A stretch of DNA of 27,901 bases, taken from DASSYK01 sp036258315 (GTDB lineage: Bacteria; Actinomycetota; Thermoleophilia; Solirubrobacterales; 70-9). This document shows, one piece after another, positions 14,784 through 22,391 of this stretch. The translations under genes were made by a program, and so were the position numbers. Position 1 is the first letter of the stretch; every line of letters begins with the position of its first letter. Location of the stretch: NCBI GenBank assembly GCA_036258315.1, contig DATADX010000013.1, positions 1-27,901 of the forward strand, read 5' to 3'. Below the pieces are notes generated by a model. The model was given only the letters and a program-made list of their open reading frames with translations. It was not told the origin of the DNA and ran no database searches.

Positions 14784-15742
14784 GCGCGACGCGCGGAGGG
14801 ATCGACCTCGGCGGCACCAAGATCCAGGCGGTGATCGTCGATGCCGCGAACGCCGTCCTCGGCGAGGCGCGGGCGGAGACCCCGACAGAGGGCGGACCCG
14901 AGGACGTCGCGAGGGCGATGGCGGACTGCCAGCGCGACGCCGCGGCGCAGGCCGGCGTCGAGCCGGAACAGCTCGAGGGGATCGGCGTCGGCTCCCCCGG
15001 CGACGCCGACGAGGGGACCGGGATCGTCTCCGGGGCACACAACCTGCCGGGCTGGGAGGGCTCGTTCCCGCTCGCCGAGTGGCTCTCGACGGAGCTGGGG
15101 CCGCCCGTCCGCATCGGCAATGACGTCCAGGTCGCGGTCGAGGCCGAGTTCCATCTCGGGTCGGGCAAGCCGTACGAGACCGTGATCGGCGTGTTCTGGG
15201 GGACGGGCGTCGGCGGCGGCCTCGTGCTCGACGGGAAGCCGTGGCTCGGCCGCAGCGCCGCCGGTGAGTTCGGCCACCTGATCGTCCGCCGCGGCGGCCC
15301 TCGCTGCAGCGCCGGGCACAGCGGCTGCGTCGAGGCCTACGCGGGGCGATGGGGGATGGAGCAGAAGGCCCGCCGCGAGGCCGCCAAGGGCGTGAAGACG
15401 AAGCTGTTCACGCTGATGGAGGAGCACGGCCGCGACCGGCTCTCGAGCGGGGTCTGGGAGCGTGCGCTCCACCACGACGACCCGCTCGCGAAGGAGCTGA
15501 TGACCCGCGCGGAGAAGGCGCTCGCGGCCGGGATCGCATCCGCGATCAACCTGATCGACCCGGAGGCGATCATCCTCGGCGGCGGGATGGGAACCCGGTT
15601 CGGCGACGAGTACGTCCCGAAGATCCGGGACCGGATGACCGAGTACCTATTCGACCCCGACGACCCGCCCGCGTTCGAGGTCGCCTCGCTCGGAGACCAC
15701 GGCGGCGCGATCGGCGCGGCGCTGCTCGTCGACCGCGCCTGA
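14780..15742 (+). CDS. ROK-family sugar kinase (glucokinase-like)
   Basis: This 320-residue ROK protein has the phosphate-binding DLGGTKIQAVIVD near residue 9, catalytic Asp 115 in RIGNDVQVAVEAE, and GVFWGTGVGGGLVLDGK at about 137-153. IDPEAIILGGGMG lies near the C-terminus. ROK kinases phosphorylate glucose, N-acetylmannosamine, fructose or similar sugars; the substrate cannot be fixed here. There is no helix-turn-helix, so it is a kinase rather than a repressor. The usual zinc motif CxCGxxGCxE is altered to CSAGHSGCVE (176-185). One Cys is Ala and a His appears two residues later. The GTG start at 14780 overlaps the propeller stop (GTGA), and ROK is last in this operon. Confidence 0.88.
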   Translation: MSATRGGIDLGGTKIQAVIVDAANAVLGEARAETPTEGGPEDVARAMADCQRDAAAQAGVEPEQLEGIGVGSPGDADEGTGIVSGAHNLPGWEGSFPLAEWLSTELGPPVRIGNDVQVAVEAEFHLGSGKPYETVIGVFWGTGVGGGLVLDGKPWLGRSAAGEFGHLIVRRGGPRCSAGHSGCVEAYAGRWGMEQKARREAAKGVKTKLFTLMEEHGRDRLSSGVWERALHHDDPLAKELMTRAEKALAAGIASAINLIDPEAIILGGGMGTRFGDEYVPKIRDRMTEYLFDPDDPPAFEVASLGDHGGAIGAALLVDRA

Positions 15743-15774
15743 GCCCCGGTACTGGATCGGCGATCGCCCCCCGG

Positions 15775-16362
15775 CTACCGGCGCCTGAACTCGATCTCGC
15801 GGATCACCTTTGCCGGCGCCCCGGCCGCGATCACACCCGGAGGGATGTCGTTGGTGACGACGGAGTTCGCCCCGATCACCGCGCGCTCTCCGATCGTGAC
15901 CCCTCCGGTGACGACGCAGTTGACCCCGAACCAGCAGTTGGACCCGATCCGGACCGGCCCGCGGAGCTCGAATCCCTGCCAGGTGACCGGGCTGTCGGGG
16001 TCGTCGTAGCGGTGATCGGCGTCGCCGACGAAGCAGTGGTTCGCGAACATCACGTGGTCGCCGATCTCGATCAGCTCGGTCGCCGCGAGCATCGTCTCGC
16101 GGTTCAGGAAGCAACCCTCGCCGATCACGATCCGGGCCTCGGGCCCGAGGGTCAGCCAGCAGCCCGGCTCGAGCAGGGTGTGCTCGCCGATCGAGAGCCG
16201 TCCCGAGTCGAGCGCCTCCAGGACCTCGCCCTCGACCGGGAGGCGGATGAAGAACCCACCCCGCGCGGCATGGGAATTGATCCGCCAACGCCGCCGCGGC
16301 CGGCGGTTGCGCTCGTACCAGCGCCGCTTCACCCACCAGATACGCCACCGTTCCAGGCTCAC
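15775..16362 (-). CDS. Left-handed beta-helix (hexapeptide) acyltransferase
   Basis: This 195-residue protein starts with a very basic, Trp-rich segment (RWRIWWVKRRWYERNRRPRR). Hexapeptide repeats of the LbetaH fold follow: ARIVIGEG, ELIEIGDHV, GPVRIGSNCWFGVNCVVTGG, VTIGERAVIGANSVVTNDIP and GVIAAGAPAKVI. The candidate catalytic His is in FANHCFVGDADHRYDD, as in NodL/maltose-acetyltransferase relatives. It probably transfers an acetyl or other acyl group from CoA to a sugar; the acceptor is unknown. The basic N-terminus may bind the membrane. GTG 16362 overlaps the DUF389 stop by GTGA, with another GTG two codons earlier. Its 3' end faces the ROK gene 32 nt away. Confidence 0.85.
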   Translation of the reverse strand: MSLERWRIWWVKRRWYERNRRPRRRWRINSHAARGGFFIRLPVEGEVLEALDSGRLSIGEHTLLEPGCWLTLGPEARIVIGEGCFLNRETMLAATELIEIGDHVMFANHCFVGDADHRYDDPDSPVTWQGFELRGPVRIGSNCWFGVNCVVTGGVTIGERAVIGANSVVTNDIPPGVIAAGAPAKVIREIEFRRR

Positions 16363-17282
16363 CCGCACGAGCCCCCGATCGGGTCCGGTCCGCGCGCGCC
16401 GATCAGCCGCCGCTGAATCCACAGGGTGAGGCTTCCCGACAGGATCAGAAGCACGACGTTGACCGTGAGGACGAGCGCCGCGCCCCCCGCGTCGTGCAGC
16501 TCCCCCGCCCCGATCGCAACCCCCATGAACGCCGAGGCGGGAACCGTGGTGACGGAGATCGCGACGCCGACTGAGGCGCTCGCCCGCGTCTCGAAGGCGA
16601 GCATCGCGGCGACGCCGGCCGCCAGGGCGACGAGGACCGTCGAGTAGTCGACGTTCGCGAGCGAGCCGAGCCCGCGCTCGCCGACCCGGAACTCGCCGGA
16701 GATGATCCCCGTCGCGTCGAGCAGGGCCGTCATCACCGCGGATACCGCGACCGCGAGGGCAAGGCCGACCGTCAGGGTCAGGAACGCGCGACGGGCGAGC
16801 GGCCAGCGGCGCCCGACGATCCCGACGCACGTCGAGCAGATCGGGAGCAGGTCGGGGCTGACGGCCATCGCGCCGACGACGAGGATCGCGTTGTCCTCCA
16901 GCACTCCGAGCCCGGCGATTATCCCGGCGACGATCATCAGCGCCAGGTAGCGGGCGAGCGGCCGCGAGTTCGCTCGCGCCTCCCCCATCACCGTCACCCA
17001 GGCGAACCCATCGACCTCGGTGGCGCGCCGCGGCCCGACGGAGCTTGGGGCGATCACCTCGGTGCGGGCGAGAAGGAAGTCGTCCGGGTGCACCTCGAGG
17101 TCCTCGAGGATCTCCATCACCTCGTCTGCTCCCGACGGGACAACGTCGGCCGAGAGCACGACCTCGTCGCCGGTTGCGCCGCTCGGCGAGCTGACGAGAC
17201 GGCGGACACCGCCGGTGCGATCGAGCCGCTCGGCAACGCTGGTCGCGTGTTCGGGCCTGACGGAGAGCCGCAGCCTCAGCAA
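16359..17282 (-). CDS. DUF389 family membrane protein
   Basis: The first 110 residues form a soluble alpha/beta region (LRLRLSVRPEHATSVAERLD, VMEILEDLEVHPDDF). A membrane domain with about six helices follows. Its core is NAILVVGAMAVSPDLLPI, the conserved G-A-M-x-x-(S/A)-P segment of DUF389 proteins. Later come LALAVAVSAVMTALL, YSTVLVALAAGVAAMLAF, VGVAISVTTVPASAFMGVAI and LVLTVNVVLLILSGSLTLWI. The function is unknown for the family. A GTG at 17339 would lengthen the protein, but TTG at 17282 gives the usual M-L-x-L-R start and lies just after a TAGACT box. Translation is coupled to the acyltransferase gene downstream. Confidence 0.85.
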   Translation of the reverse strand: MLRLRLSVRPEHATSVAERLDRTGGVRRLVSSPSGATGDEVVLSADVVPSGADEVMEILEDLEVHPDDFLLARTEVIAPSSVGPRRATEVDGFAWVTVMGEARANSRPLARYLALMIVAGIIAGLGVLEDNAILVVGAMAVSPDLLPICSTCVGIVGRRWPLARRAFLTLTVGLALAVAVSAVMTALLDATGIISGEFRVGERGLGSLANVDYSTVLVALAAGVAAMLAFETRASASVGVAISVTTVPASAFMGVAIGAGELHDAGGAALVLTVNVVLLILSGSLTLWIQRRLIGARGPDPIGGSCG

Positions 17283-17292
17283 GGTGGGCGCG

Positions 17293-17298
17293 AGTCTA
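17293..17298 (-). promoter_or_regulatory. -10 box TAGACT before the DUF389 gene
   Basis: TAGACT (17298-17293, minus strand) is 10 nt before TTG 17282, predicting an almost leaderless transcript with a leader of about 3 nt. It is divergent from the promoter of the gene at 17359. Confidence 0.4.
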
Positions 17299-17321
17299 CG
17301 GGCGGCGACGGGTCCAGGCGA

Positions 17322-17352
17322 TAGAGTCTCGCGCGCCACCTAGGGGAAGGAG
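17322..17352 (+). promoter_or_regulatory. -10 box (TAGAGT) and ribosome site for the 17359 membrane protein
   Basis: TAGAGT (17322-17327) predicts a transcript start near 17334. AAGGAG (17347-17352) lies 6 nt before the TTG at 17359. This is one of the few clearly leadered genes in the window. Confidence 0.45.
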
Positions 17353-17358
17353 AAGGGA

Positions 17359-18552
17359 TTGGAGGCTGCGGCCGCACCGCCGCCGGCACGGGAAGCCAAG
17401 CGCAGCAGGCGCGGTCTGGTGCTGGCGCTGATCGCGCTCGCCTCGCTCATCTCCTTCCTCGCCGTCTTCTCGATCTGGGCAAACCGCCAGGCGCTCGAGA
17501 CGGACAACTGGGTCGAGACGAGCACCGAGCTGCTCGAGGACGAGGAGATCCGCACCCAGCTCGCGGCGTTCATGGTCGACACGCTCTACGCGAACGTCGA
17601 CGTGCAGGCCGAGCTGGAGGCGCGGCTGCCCCCGAACCTGAAGGGCCTCGCAGGTCCGGCGGCCGGGGGGATCCGCCAGCTCGCCGACAGGCTTGCGAAC
17701 GAGGCTCTCCAGCGCCCCCGCGTCCAGCAGGCCTGGGAGCGGATCAATCGGACCACGCACGAGAAGCTGCTCCAGGTGATCGAGGAGGACACCGGCGAGC
17801 CCGTCACCCTCGACCTCGGCTCGCTCGTCGCGCAGGTCGGCGGCGAGGCCGGCATCAACGTCGCCGGCCGGCTTCCCCCGGACGCGGGTCAGATCGAGGT
17901 CCTTCCGGCGGGCGAGCTCTCCACCGCGCAGAAGCTGGTCGACCTGATCGAGACCCTTGCGGTCGTCCTGACGGTCATCGCGATCCTTCTCTTCGCCCTC
18001 GCCATCTACCTGGCCCGCGGCTGGCGCCGCGAGGCGCTGCGCGCGGTCGGGTTCAGCCTGATCGTCGTCGGGCTCGCCGTCGCGGTCGCCCGGAGCCTCG
18101 CCGGAAACGTGGTGGTCGACGCGCTCGCCTCGACGGCGAGCGTCGAGCCGGCCGTCGAGGACACCTGGGAGATCTCCACGTCGCTGCTCTCCGACGGCGC
18201 CGGCGCGATGGTCTTCTACGGGATCATCATTGTGCTCGGCGCCTGGCTCGCCGGCCCGACGGGTCTCGCCCGGGGTGTGCGCAGGACCCTCGCCCCGGCC
18301 TTCCACCACCGCGGGGTGGGCTACGCCCTCCTTTTCGCGTTCCTGCTGCTCCTCTTCTGGTTGGCGCCGACCGAGGGCTTCCGCCGCCTCCCGATCTCGC
18401 TGGTGATCATCGCGCTGTTCGTGATCGGGTTCGAGATGTTGCGGCGCCAGACCGTCCGCGAGTTCCCGGACGAGACCTGGGAGGCCGGGAGCGAGCGCTG
18501 GCGCGAGCGGGGCCGTTCGCTGCTCGACCGGCGCCGCCGCGGCGGCGGCTGA
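17359..18552 (+). CDS. Six-helix membrane protein with large extracytoplasmic loop, function unknown
   Basis: The 397-residue product has a cytoplasmic Ala/Pro/Arg tail and a first helix at about 19-41 (LVLALIALASLISFLAVFSI). An outside region of about 155 residues follows, helical and Glu/Gln-rich (WVETSTELLEDEEIRTQL, VQQAWERINRTTHEKLLQVI), ending in GRLPPDAGQIEVLPAGEL. Five helices come next: about 195-219, 228-250, 281-299, 317-336 and 344-362. The cytoplasmic tail is basic (DRRRRGGG). Similar large-loop membrane proteins occur in actinobacteria without known function; the loop could be a sensor or ligand-binding domain. TTG start set by the AAGGAG site. Its stop is 1 nt from that of the convergent gene. 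Confidence 0.7.
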   Translation: MEAAAAPPPAREAKRSRRGLVLALIALASLISFLAVFSIWANRQALETDNWVETSTELLEDEEIRTQLAAFMVDTLYANVDVQAELEARLPPNLKGLAGPAAGGIRQLADRLANEALQRPRVQQAWERINRTTHEKLLQVIEEDTGEPVTLDLGSLVAQVGGEAGINVAGRLPPDAGQIEVLPAGELSTAQKLVDLIETLAVVLTVIAILLFALAIYLARGWRREALRAVGFSLIVVGLAVAVARSLAGNVVVDALASTASVEPAVEDTWEISTSLLSDGAGAMVFYGIIIVLGAWLAGPTGLARGVRRTLAPAFHHRGVGYALLFAFLLLLFWLAPTEGFRRLPISLVIIALFVIGFEMLRRQTVREFPDETWEAGSERWRERGRSLLDRRRRGGG

Positions 18553-18553
18553 G

Positions 18554-19321
18554 CTACTTCGGCGGCTCCGGCCTCTGGGCGCGCGGGCTCGGCTTCGACG
18601 GGGCGCCCCCGATCAGGTTCTGGAGCCACTGCCAGCGGCGATCGTGGCGTGCGGCGCGCTGCTCGGCCCTGGCGAGCTTCCTGCTCCCAGGCTTGTAGAA
18701 CCGCCGGGCCCAGGCAGAGCCCGGCCGGGCGAGCCGGATCGCCGCCACGACGGCCACGAGCGGCACCAGGATCCCGGTTGCCGTCGACCAGACCTTTCCC
18801 TTGCTCGCGACGACCAGGCAGAGGACGAGGACGGTCGCGAGCGAGGCGACCACCCCGACGACGGAGTCCTCGCCGGCGACCGGGACGAAGCCCATCAGGA
18901 AGAGCCCGGCGATGATCGCGGCGAAGATGAAGGCGTCGACCGAGCGCCGCCCCTCCTCGGACCAGTAGACGTCCTCGAGGTAGAGCCAGAGGGCGAACTC
19001 GTCGAGGGTGAGGCCGACTCCGATCCCGAACGCGACGGCGAGGATCTCGATCCACGGGCTGCCGGGCAGGATCGCGAACTGGAGGAAGCCCGCCAGCATC
19101 ATCAGCACGATCCCGAACACGAGGTGGTGGATGTGGAGGCCGCCGGGCGTGACGCTTCCCGGCCACCACGTCACCTTCGGACTCCGCATCAGGCGCGTGC
19201 TCATCCGGATGAAGCCGAACGAGACGAGCATCCCCGCGAGCAGGAGAAGACCCGCTCGCTGGGCTTCGGAGTCGAGAAAGCTGCCACCGCTGATCTCGAG
19301 GGTGAACTCGGCGAGTGGCAC
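18554..19321 (-). CDS. Polytopic membrane protein with intramembrane His/Asp/Glu motif, function unknown
   Basis: This 255-residue protein has about six to seven hydrophobic segments and a basic C-terminal tail (RAEQRAARHDRRWQWLQNL) ending Pro-rich. The most conserved-looking parts are TPGGLHIHHLVFGIVLMM and LDEFALWLYLEDVYW. They place His-x-His-His and Asp/Glu clusters at helix ends, which could bind a metal ion. I recall uncharacterised actinobacterial integral membrane proteins of this type but no function. The GTG at 19321 lies 6 nt after TAGGGT, so the mRNA is probably leaderless. The gene sits directly downstream of uvrA on the same strand, yet with its own promoter. Confidence 0.7.
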   Translation of the reverse strand: MPLAEFTLEISGGSFLDSEAQRAGLLLLAGMLVSFGFIRMSTRLMRSPKVTWWPGSVTPGGLHIHHLVFGIVLMMLAGFLQFAILPGSPWIEILAVAFGIGVGLTLDEFALWLYLEDVYWSEEGRRSVDAFIFAAIIAGLFLMGFVPVAGEDSVVGVVASLATVLVLCLVVASKGKVWSTATGILVPLVAVVAAIRLARPGSAWARRFYKPGSRKLARAEQRAARHDRRWQWLQNLIGGAPSKPSPRAQRPEPPK

Positions 19322-19327
19322 GCGCTC

Positions 19328-19333
19328 ACCCTA
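19328..19333 (-). promoter_or_regulatory. -10 box TAGGGT, leaderless-type, for the 18554-19321 gene
   Basis: TAGGGT (19333-19328, minus strand) plus 6 nt, then GTG 19321. It lies within the 26-nt gap after the uvrA stop. Confidence 0.5.
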
Positions 19334-19347
19334 TGTCACGACGGGAT

Positions 19348-22335
19348 CTACGCCGCGACGGGCGCGGGCTTCTTGCGGGCCCGCCGGACTTTGACCTCCG
19401 GCTCGACCAGGGCCGCGAGGAACTGCCCCGTATAGGAGTCGGGCACGGCGGCGACCCGCTCGGGGGTGCCTGTGGCGATCACGCGGCCTCCCCCCTCCCC
19501 GCCCTCGGCGCCGAGGTCGATGATGTGGTCGGCGGTCTTGATCACGTCGAGGTTGTGCTCGATCACGACGACCGAGTTGCCGGCGTCCACGAGGCGCCCG
19601 AGCACGTCGAGCAGCCTCTGGACGTCCGCGAAGTGCAACCCGGTCGTCGGCTCGTCGAGGATGTAGAGCGTGCTGCCCGTCGCGACCTTCGACAGCTCGG
19701 TCGCGAGCTTCACCCTCTGCGCCTCGCCCCCCGACAGCTGCGTCGCCGGCTGGCCGAGGCGGATGTAGTCGAGCCCGACGTCGTGCAGGGTGCGGAGCCG
19801 CCGCGCGATCTTCGGGATGTCCTTGAAGAAGTCGACCGCCTCGGCGACCGGCATCTCGAGCACGTCGGCGATCGACTTGCCCTTGAACCGGACCTCGAGC
19901 GTCTCCCGGTTGTAGCGCTTGCCGTGGCACTGCTCGCAGGGGACGTAGACGTCGGGCAGGAAGTGCATCTCGATCTTGATCTGGCCGTCCCCGCGGCAGA
20001 CCTCGCAGCGCCCCCCCTTGACGTTGAAGCTGAACCGGCCTGGCTTGTAGCCACGCGCCCGCGCCTCGCGCGTCTGCGCGTAGAGCTGGCGGATGTGGTC
20101 GAAGACGTTGGTGTAGGTCGCCGGGTTCGAGCGCGGCGTGCGCCCGATCGGCGACTGGTCGATGTTGATGATCTTGTCGACCTGCTCGATCCCGTCGATC
20201 CGGTCGTGGGCGCCGGGGCGGAGCTTCGCCTCGTGGAGCCGGTTCGCGACCGCGGGGTAGATCGTCTCGTTGACGAGCGTCGACTTGCCCGATCCCGACA
20301 CCCCGGTGACGCACGTGAACACCCCGAGCGGCAGGGCCACGTCGATGTTCTTCAGGTTGTGCTCGCGCGCCCCACGGACGACCAGCTCGCCGCGCGGCTC
20401 GCGGCGATCGGCCGGAACCGCGATCGAGCGCTGCCCGGCCAGGTACTGGCCCGTCAGCGAGGCGGGGTCGGCCTTGATCTCGTCGGGGTTCCCCTCGGCG
20501 ACGACGTGGCCGCCGTGCTCGCCGGCCCCGGGGCCGAGATCGACGATGTGGTCGGCCGACAGCATCGTCCCCTCGTCGTGCTCGACGACGATCACCGTGT
20601 TGCCGAGGTCGCGGAGGCGCTCGAGAGTCCCGATCAGTTTCTCGTTGTCGCGCTGGTGCAGCCCGATCGAGGGCTCGTCGAGGATGTAGAGCACGCCGAC
20701 CAGGCTCGATCCGATCTGGGTCGCGAGCCGGATCCGCTGCGCCTCACCGCCCGACAGGGTCCGCGCGGCCCGCGCGAGGTTCAGGTAGCCGACGCCGACG
20801 TTGTCGAGGAACGCGAGCCGCTCCGTGATCTCGCGGACCAGCAACCGCGCGATCGCTTGCTCGGTGTCGGTCATCTCCAGCTTCTCGATCCACTCGAGAG
20901 CGGCCCGCGCCGACTTCTCGGTGTACTCGGCGATCGAGATCCCGCCGACCTTGACGGCGAGACTCTCGGGCCGGAGCCGGGCGCCGCCGCAGGCCGGGCA
21001 GGGCTGCTCGGCCATGTACCCCTCGACCCGCTCGCGGACGCCGTCGGAGTCGGTCTCCTCATAGCGCCGCTCGAGGTTGTTGACGATCCCGTCGAAGCGG
21101 ACGCTGTAGGAGCGCCGGCGCCCGAACCGGTTCGTGTATTGGACCTTGTGGCGCTGCGACCCGGTTCCGTACAGGAAGATCTCGCGCTCCTCCGCGGACA
21201 GCTCCTGCCACGGCGCGTCCACGTCGATCCCCTCCGAGCTCGCGACCGCCTCGATCAGGCGCTTCCAGTAGCGCGAGTGGCCCGTTCGCCAGGGCTGCAG
21301 CGCGCCCTCCGCCAGGGACAGCGTCGGATCGGGCACGACCAGGTCGGGGTCGACCACTCTCTGGAAGCCGAGCCCGTGGCAGCGCTCGCAGGCGCCGTGC
21401 GGCGAGTTGAACGAGAAGATCCGCGGCTCCAGCTCGGGGATCGAGGTGCCGCAGTTGAGGCACGCGAACCGCTCGGAGAAGCTGAGCCGTTGGGCGACGT
21501 CGCGCGGCAGTGCCCCAGCGCCCTTCGCTCCCGTCGCCCTCTTCACCGGCACCTCCTCCGCTTCGCGTCCGGGGGTGCCGTGCTGCGACGCCTTCGGTGT
21601 GGGCTCCTTGTCATCGAGCACGTCGATCTCGACGATCCCGCCGGCGAGCGCGATCGCCGCCTCGACCGACTCGGAGAGGCGCCGGCGCAGGTCGAGCTTC
21701 ATGATCAGCCGGTCGACGACGACCGAGATGTCGTGCTTGTACTTCTTGTCGAGCACGATCTCCTCGTCGAGGCGGCGGACCTCGCCGTCGACCCGAACCC
21801 GGCTGTAGCCCTCGAGCCGGAACTGCTCGAGCAGCTTCCCGTACTCGCCCTTCCGTCCCCGCACGACCGGGGCGCTGACGATGAACCGGGTGGCCTCGGG
21901 CAGGGTCATCACCCGGTCGGTGATCTGCTCGACCGACTGGCCCTCGATCGGCTCGCCGCACTCGGGGCAGTGCGGCTTGCCGATCCGCGCCCAGAGCAGC
22001 CGCAGGTAGTCGTAGATCTCGGTCACGGTGCCGACCGTCGACCTCGGGTTCCGCGAGGTCGTCTTCTGGTCGATCGAGATCGCGGGGCTGAGCCCGTCGA
22101 TCGAGTCGACGTCGGGCTTCTCCATCAATCCGAGGAACTGGCGGGCATACGCCGACAGCGACTCGACGTAGCGACGCTGCCCCTCGGCGTAGATCGTGTC
22201 GAAGGCAAGGCTCGACTTCCCGGACCCGGACAGCCCGGTCATCACGATCAGCGAGTTCCGGGGCAGCTCGAGATCGATGTCCTTGAGGTTGTGCTCCCTC
22301 GCCCCGCGGATCGCTATGCGCTCGGAAGGCGCCAT
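19348..22335 (-). CDS. uvrA: Excinuclease ABC subunit A (UvrA)
   Basis: UvrA is the damage-recognition ATPase of nucleotide excision repair, acting as a dimer with UvrB. The 995-residue protein has both ABC modules: Walker A GLSGSGKSSLAFDTIYAEG (about 34) and GVSGSGKSTLVNETIYP, with signature/Walker B LSGGEAQRIRLATQIG / LDEPSIGLH and LSGGEAQRVKLATELS / LDEPTTGLH. Zinc sites include CLNC...CERC at about 292-319 and CEVC...CEQC later. About 40 residues are inserted at 241-284 (Lys/Thr/Gly/Glu-rich, from DDKEPTPKAS), just before the CLNC finger. The C-terminus has an extra basic tail (RRARKKPAPVAA). The ATG at 22335 directly follows a LexA-like box and TACACT, so SOS control of a leaderless message is inferred. 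Confidence 0.98.
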   Translation of the reverse strand: MAPSERIAIRGAREHNLKDIDLELPRNSLIVMTGLSGSGKSSLAFDTIYAEGQRRYVESLSAYARQFLGLMEKPDVDSIDGLSPAISIDQKTTSRNPRSTVGTVTEIYDYLRLLWARIGKPHCPECGEPIEGQSVEQITDRVMTLPEATRFIVSAPVVRGRKGEYGKLLEQFRLEGYSRVRVDGEVRRLDEEIVLDKKYKHDISVVVDRLIMKLDLRRRLSESVEAAIALAGGIVEIDVLDDKEPTPKASQHGTPGREAEEVPVKRATGAKGAGALPRDVAQRLSFSERFACLNCGTSIPELEPRIFSFNSPHGACERCHGLGFQRVVDPDLVVPDPTLSLAEGALQPWRTGHSRYWKRLIEAVASSEGIDVDAPWQELSAEEREIFLYGTGSQRHKVQYTNRFGRRRSYSVRFDGIVNNLERRYEETDSDGVRERVEGYMAEQPCPACGGARLRPESLAVKVGGISIAEYTEKSARAALEWIEKLEMTDTEQAIARLLVREITERLAFLDNVGVGYLNLARAARTLSGGEAQRIRLATQIGSSLVGVLYILDEPSIGLHQRDNEKLIGTLERLRDLGNTVIVVEHDEGTMLSADHIVDLGPGAGEHGGHVVAEGNPDEIKADPASLTGQYLAGQRSIAVPADRREPRGELVVRGAREHNLKNIDVALPLGVFTCVTGVSGSGKSTLVNETIYPAVANRLHEAKLRPGAHDRIDGIEQVDKIINIDQSPIGRTPRSNPATYTNVFDHIRQLYAQTREARARGYKPGRFSFNVKGGRCEVCRGDGQIKIEMHFLPDVYVPCEQCHGKRYNRETLEVRFKGKSIADVLEMPVAEAVDFFKDIPKIARRLRTLHDVGLDYIRLGQPATQLSGGEAQRVKLATELSKVATGSTLYILDEPTTGLHFADVQRLLDVLGRLVDAGNSVVVIEHNLDVIKTADHIIDLGAEGGEGGGRVIATGTPERVAAVPDSYTGQFLAALVEPEVKVRRARKKPAPVAA

Positions 22336-22336
22336 G

Positions 22337-22350
22337 CGAACAAGTGTACG
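22337..22350 (-). promoter_or_regulatory. LexA (SOS)-like box overlapping the leaderless uvrA promoter
   Basis: On the plus strand CGAACAAGTGTACG matches the Gram-positive/actinobacterial LexA consensus CGAACRNRYGTTYG at 13 of 14 positions. It covers the TACACT -10 hexamer (22348-22343 on the minus strand), which is 7 nt from the uvrA ATG. LexA bound here would block the polymerase at the start point. Confidence 0.65.
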
Positions 22351-22391
22351 AGCGGCCAGACCGGCCGAGCGTCAGCCCGCAGCTCCGGGTC

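Noticed and set aside
15775..16830. 351-residue minus-strand frame starting at 16830
   Set aside because: Only the last 195 residues are the acyltransferase; the first part is an out-of-frame reading of the DUF389 gene. GTG 16362 with a GTGA overlap is the better start.
16359..17339. GTG 17339 as start of the DUF389 protein
   Set aside because: It would place the promoter-like TAGACT inside the coding region and add 19 non-conserved residues. TTG 17282 gives the family's usual N-terminus.
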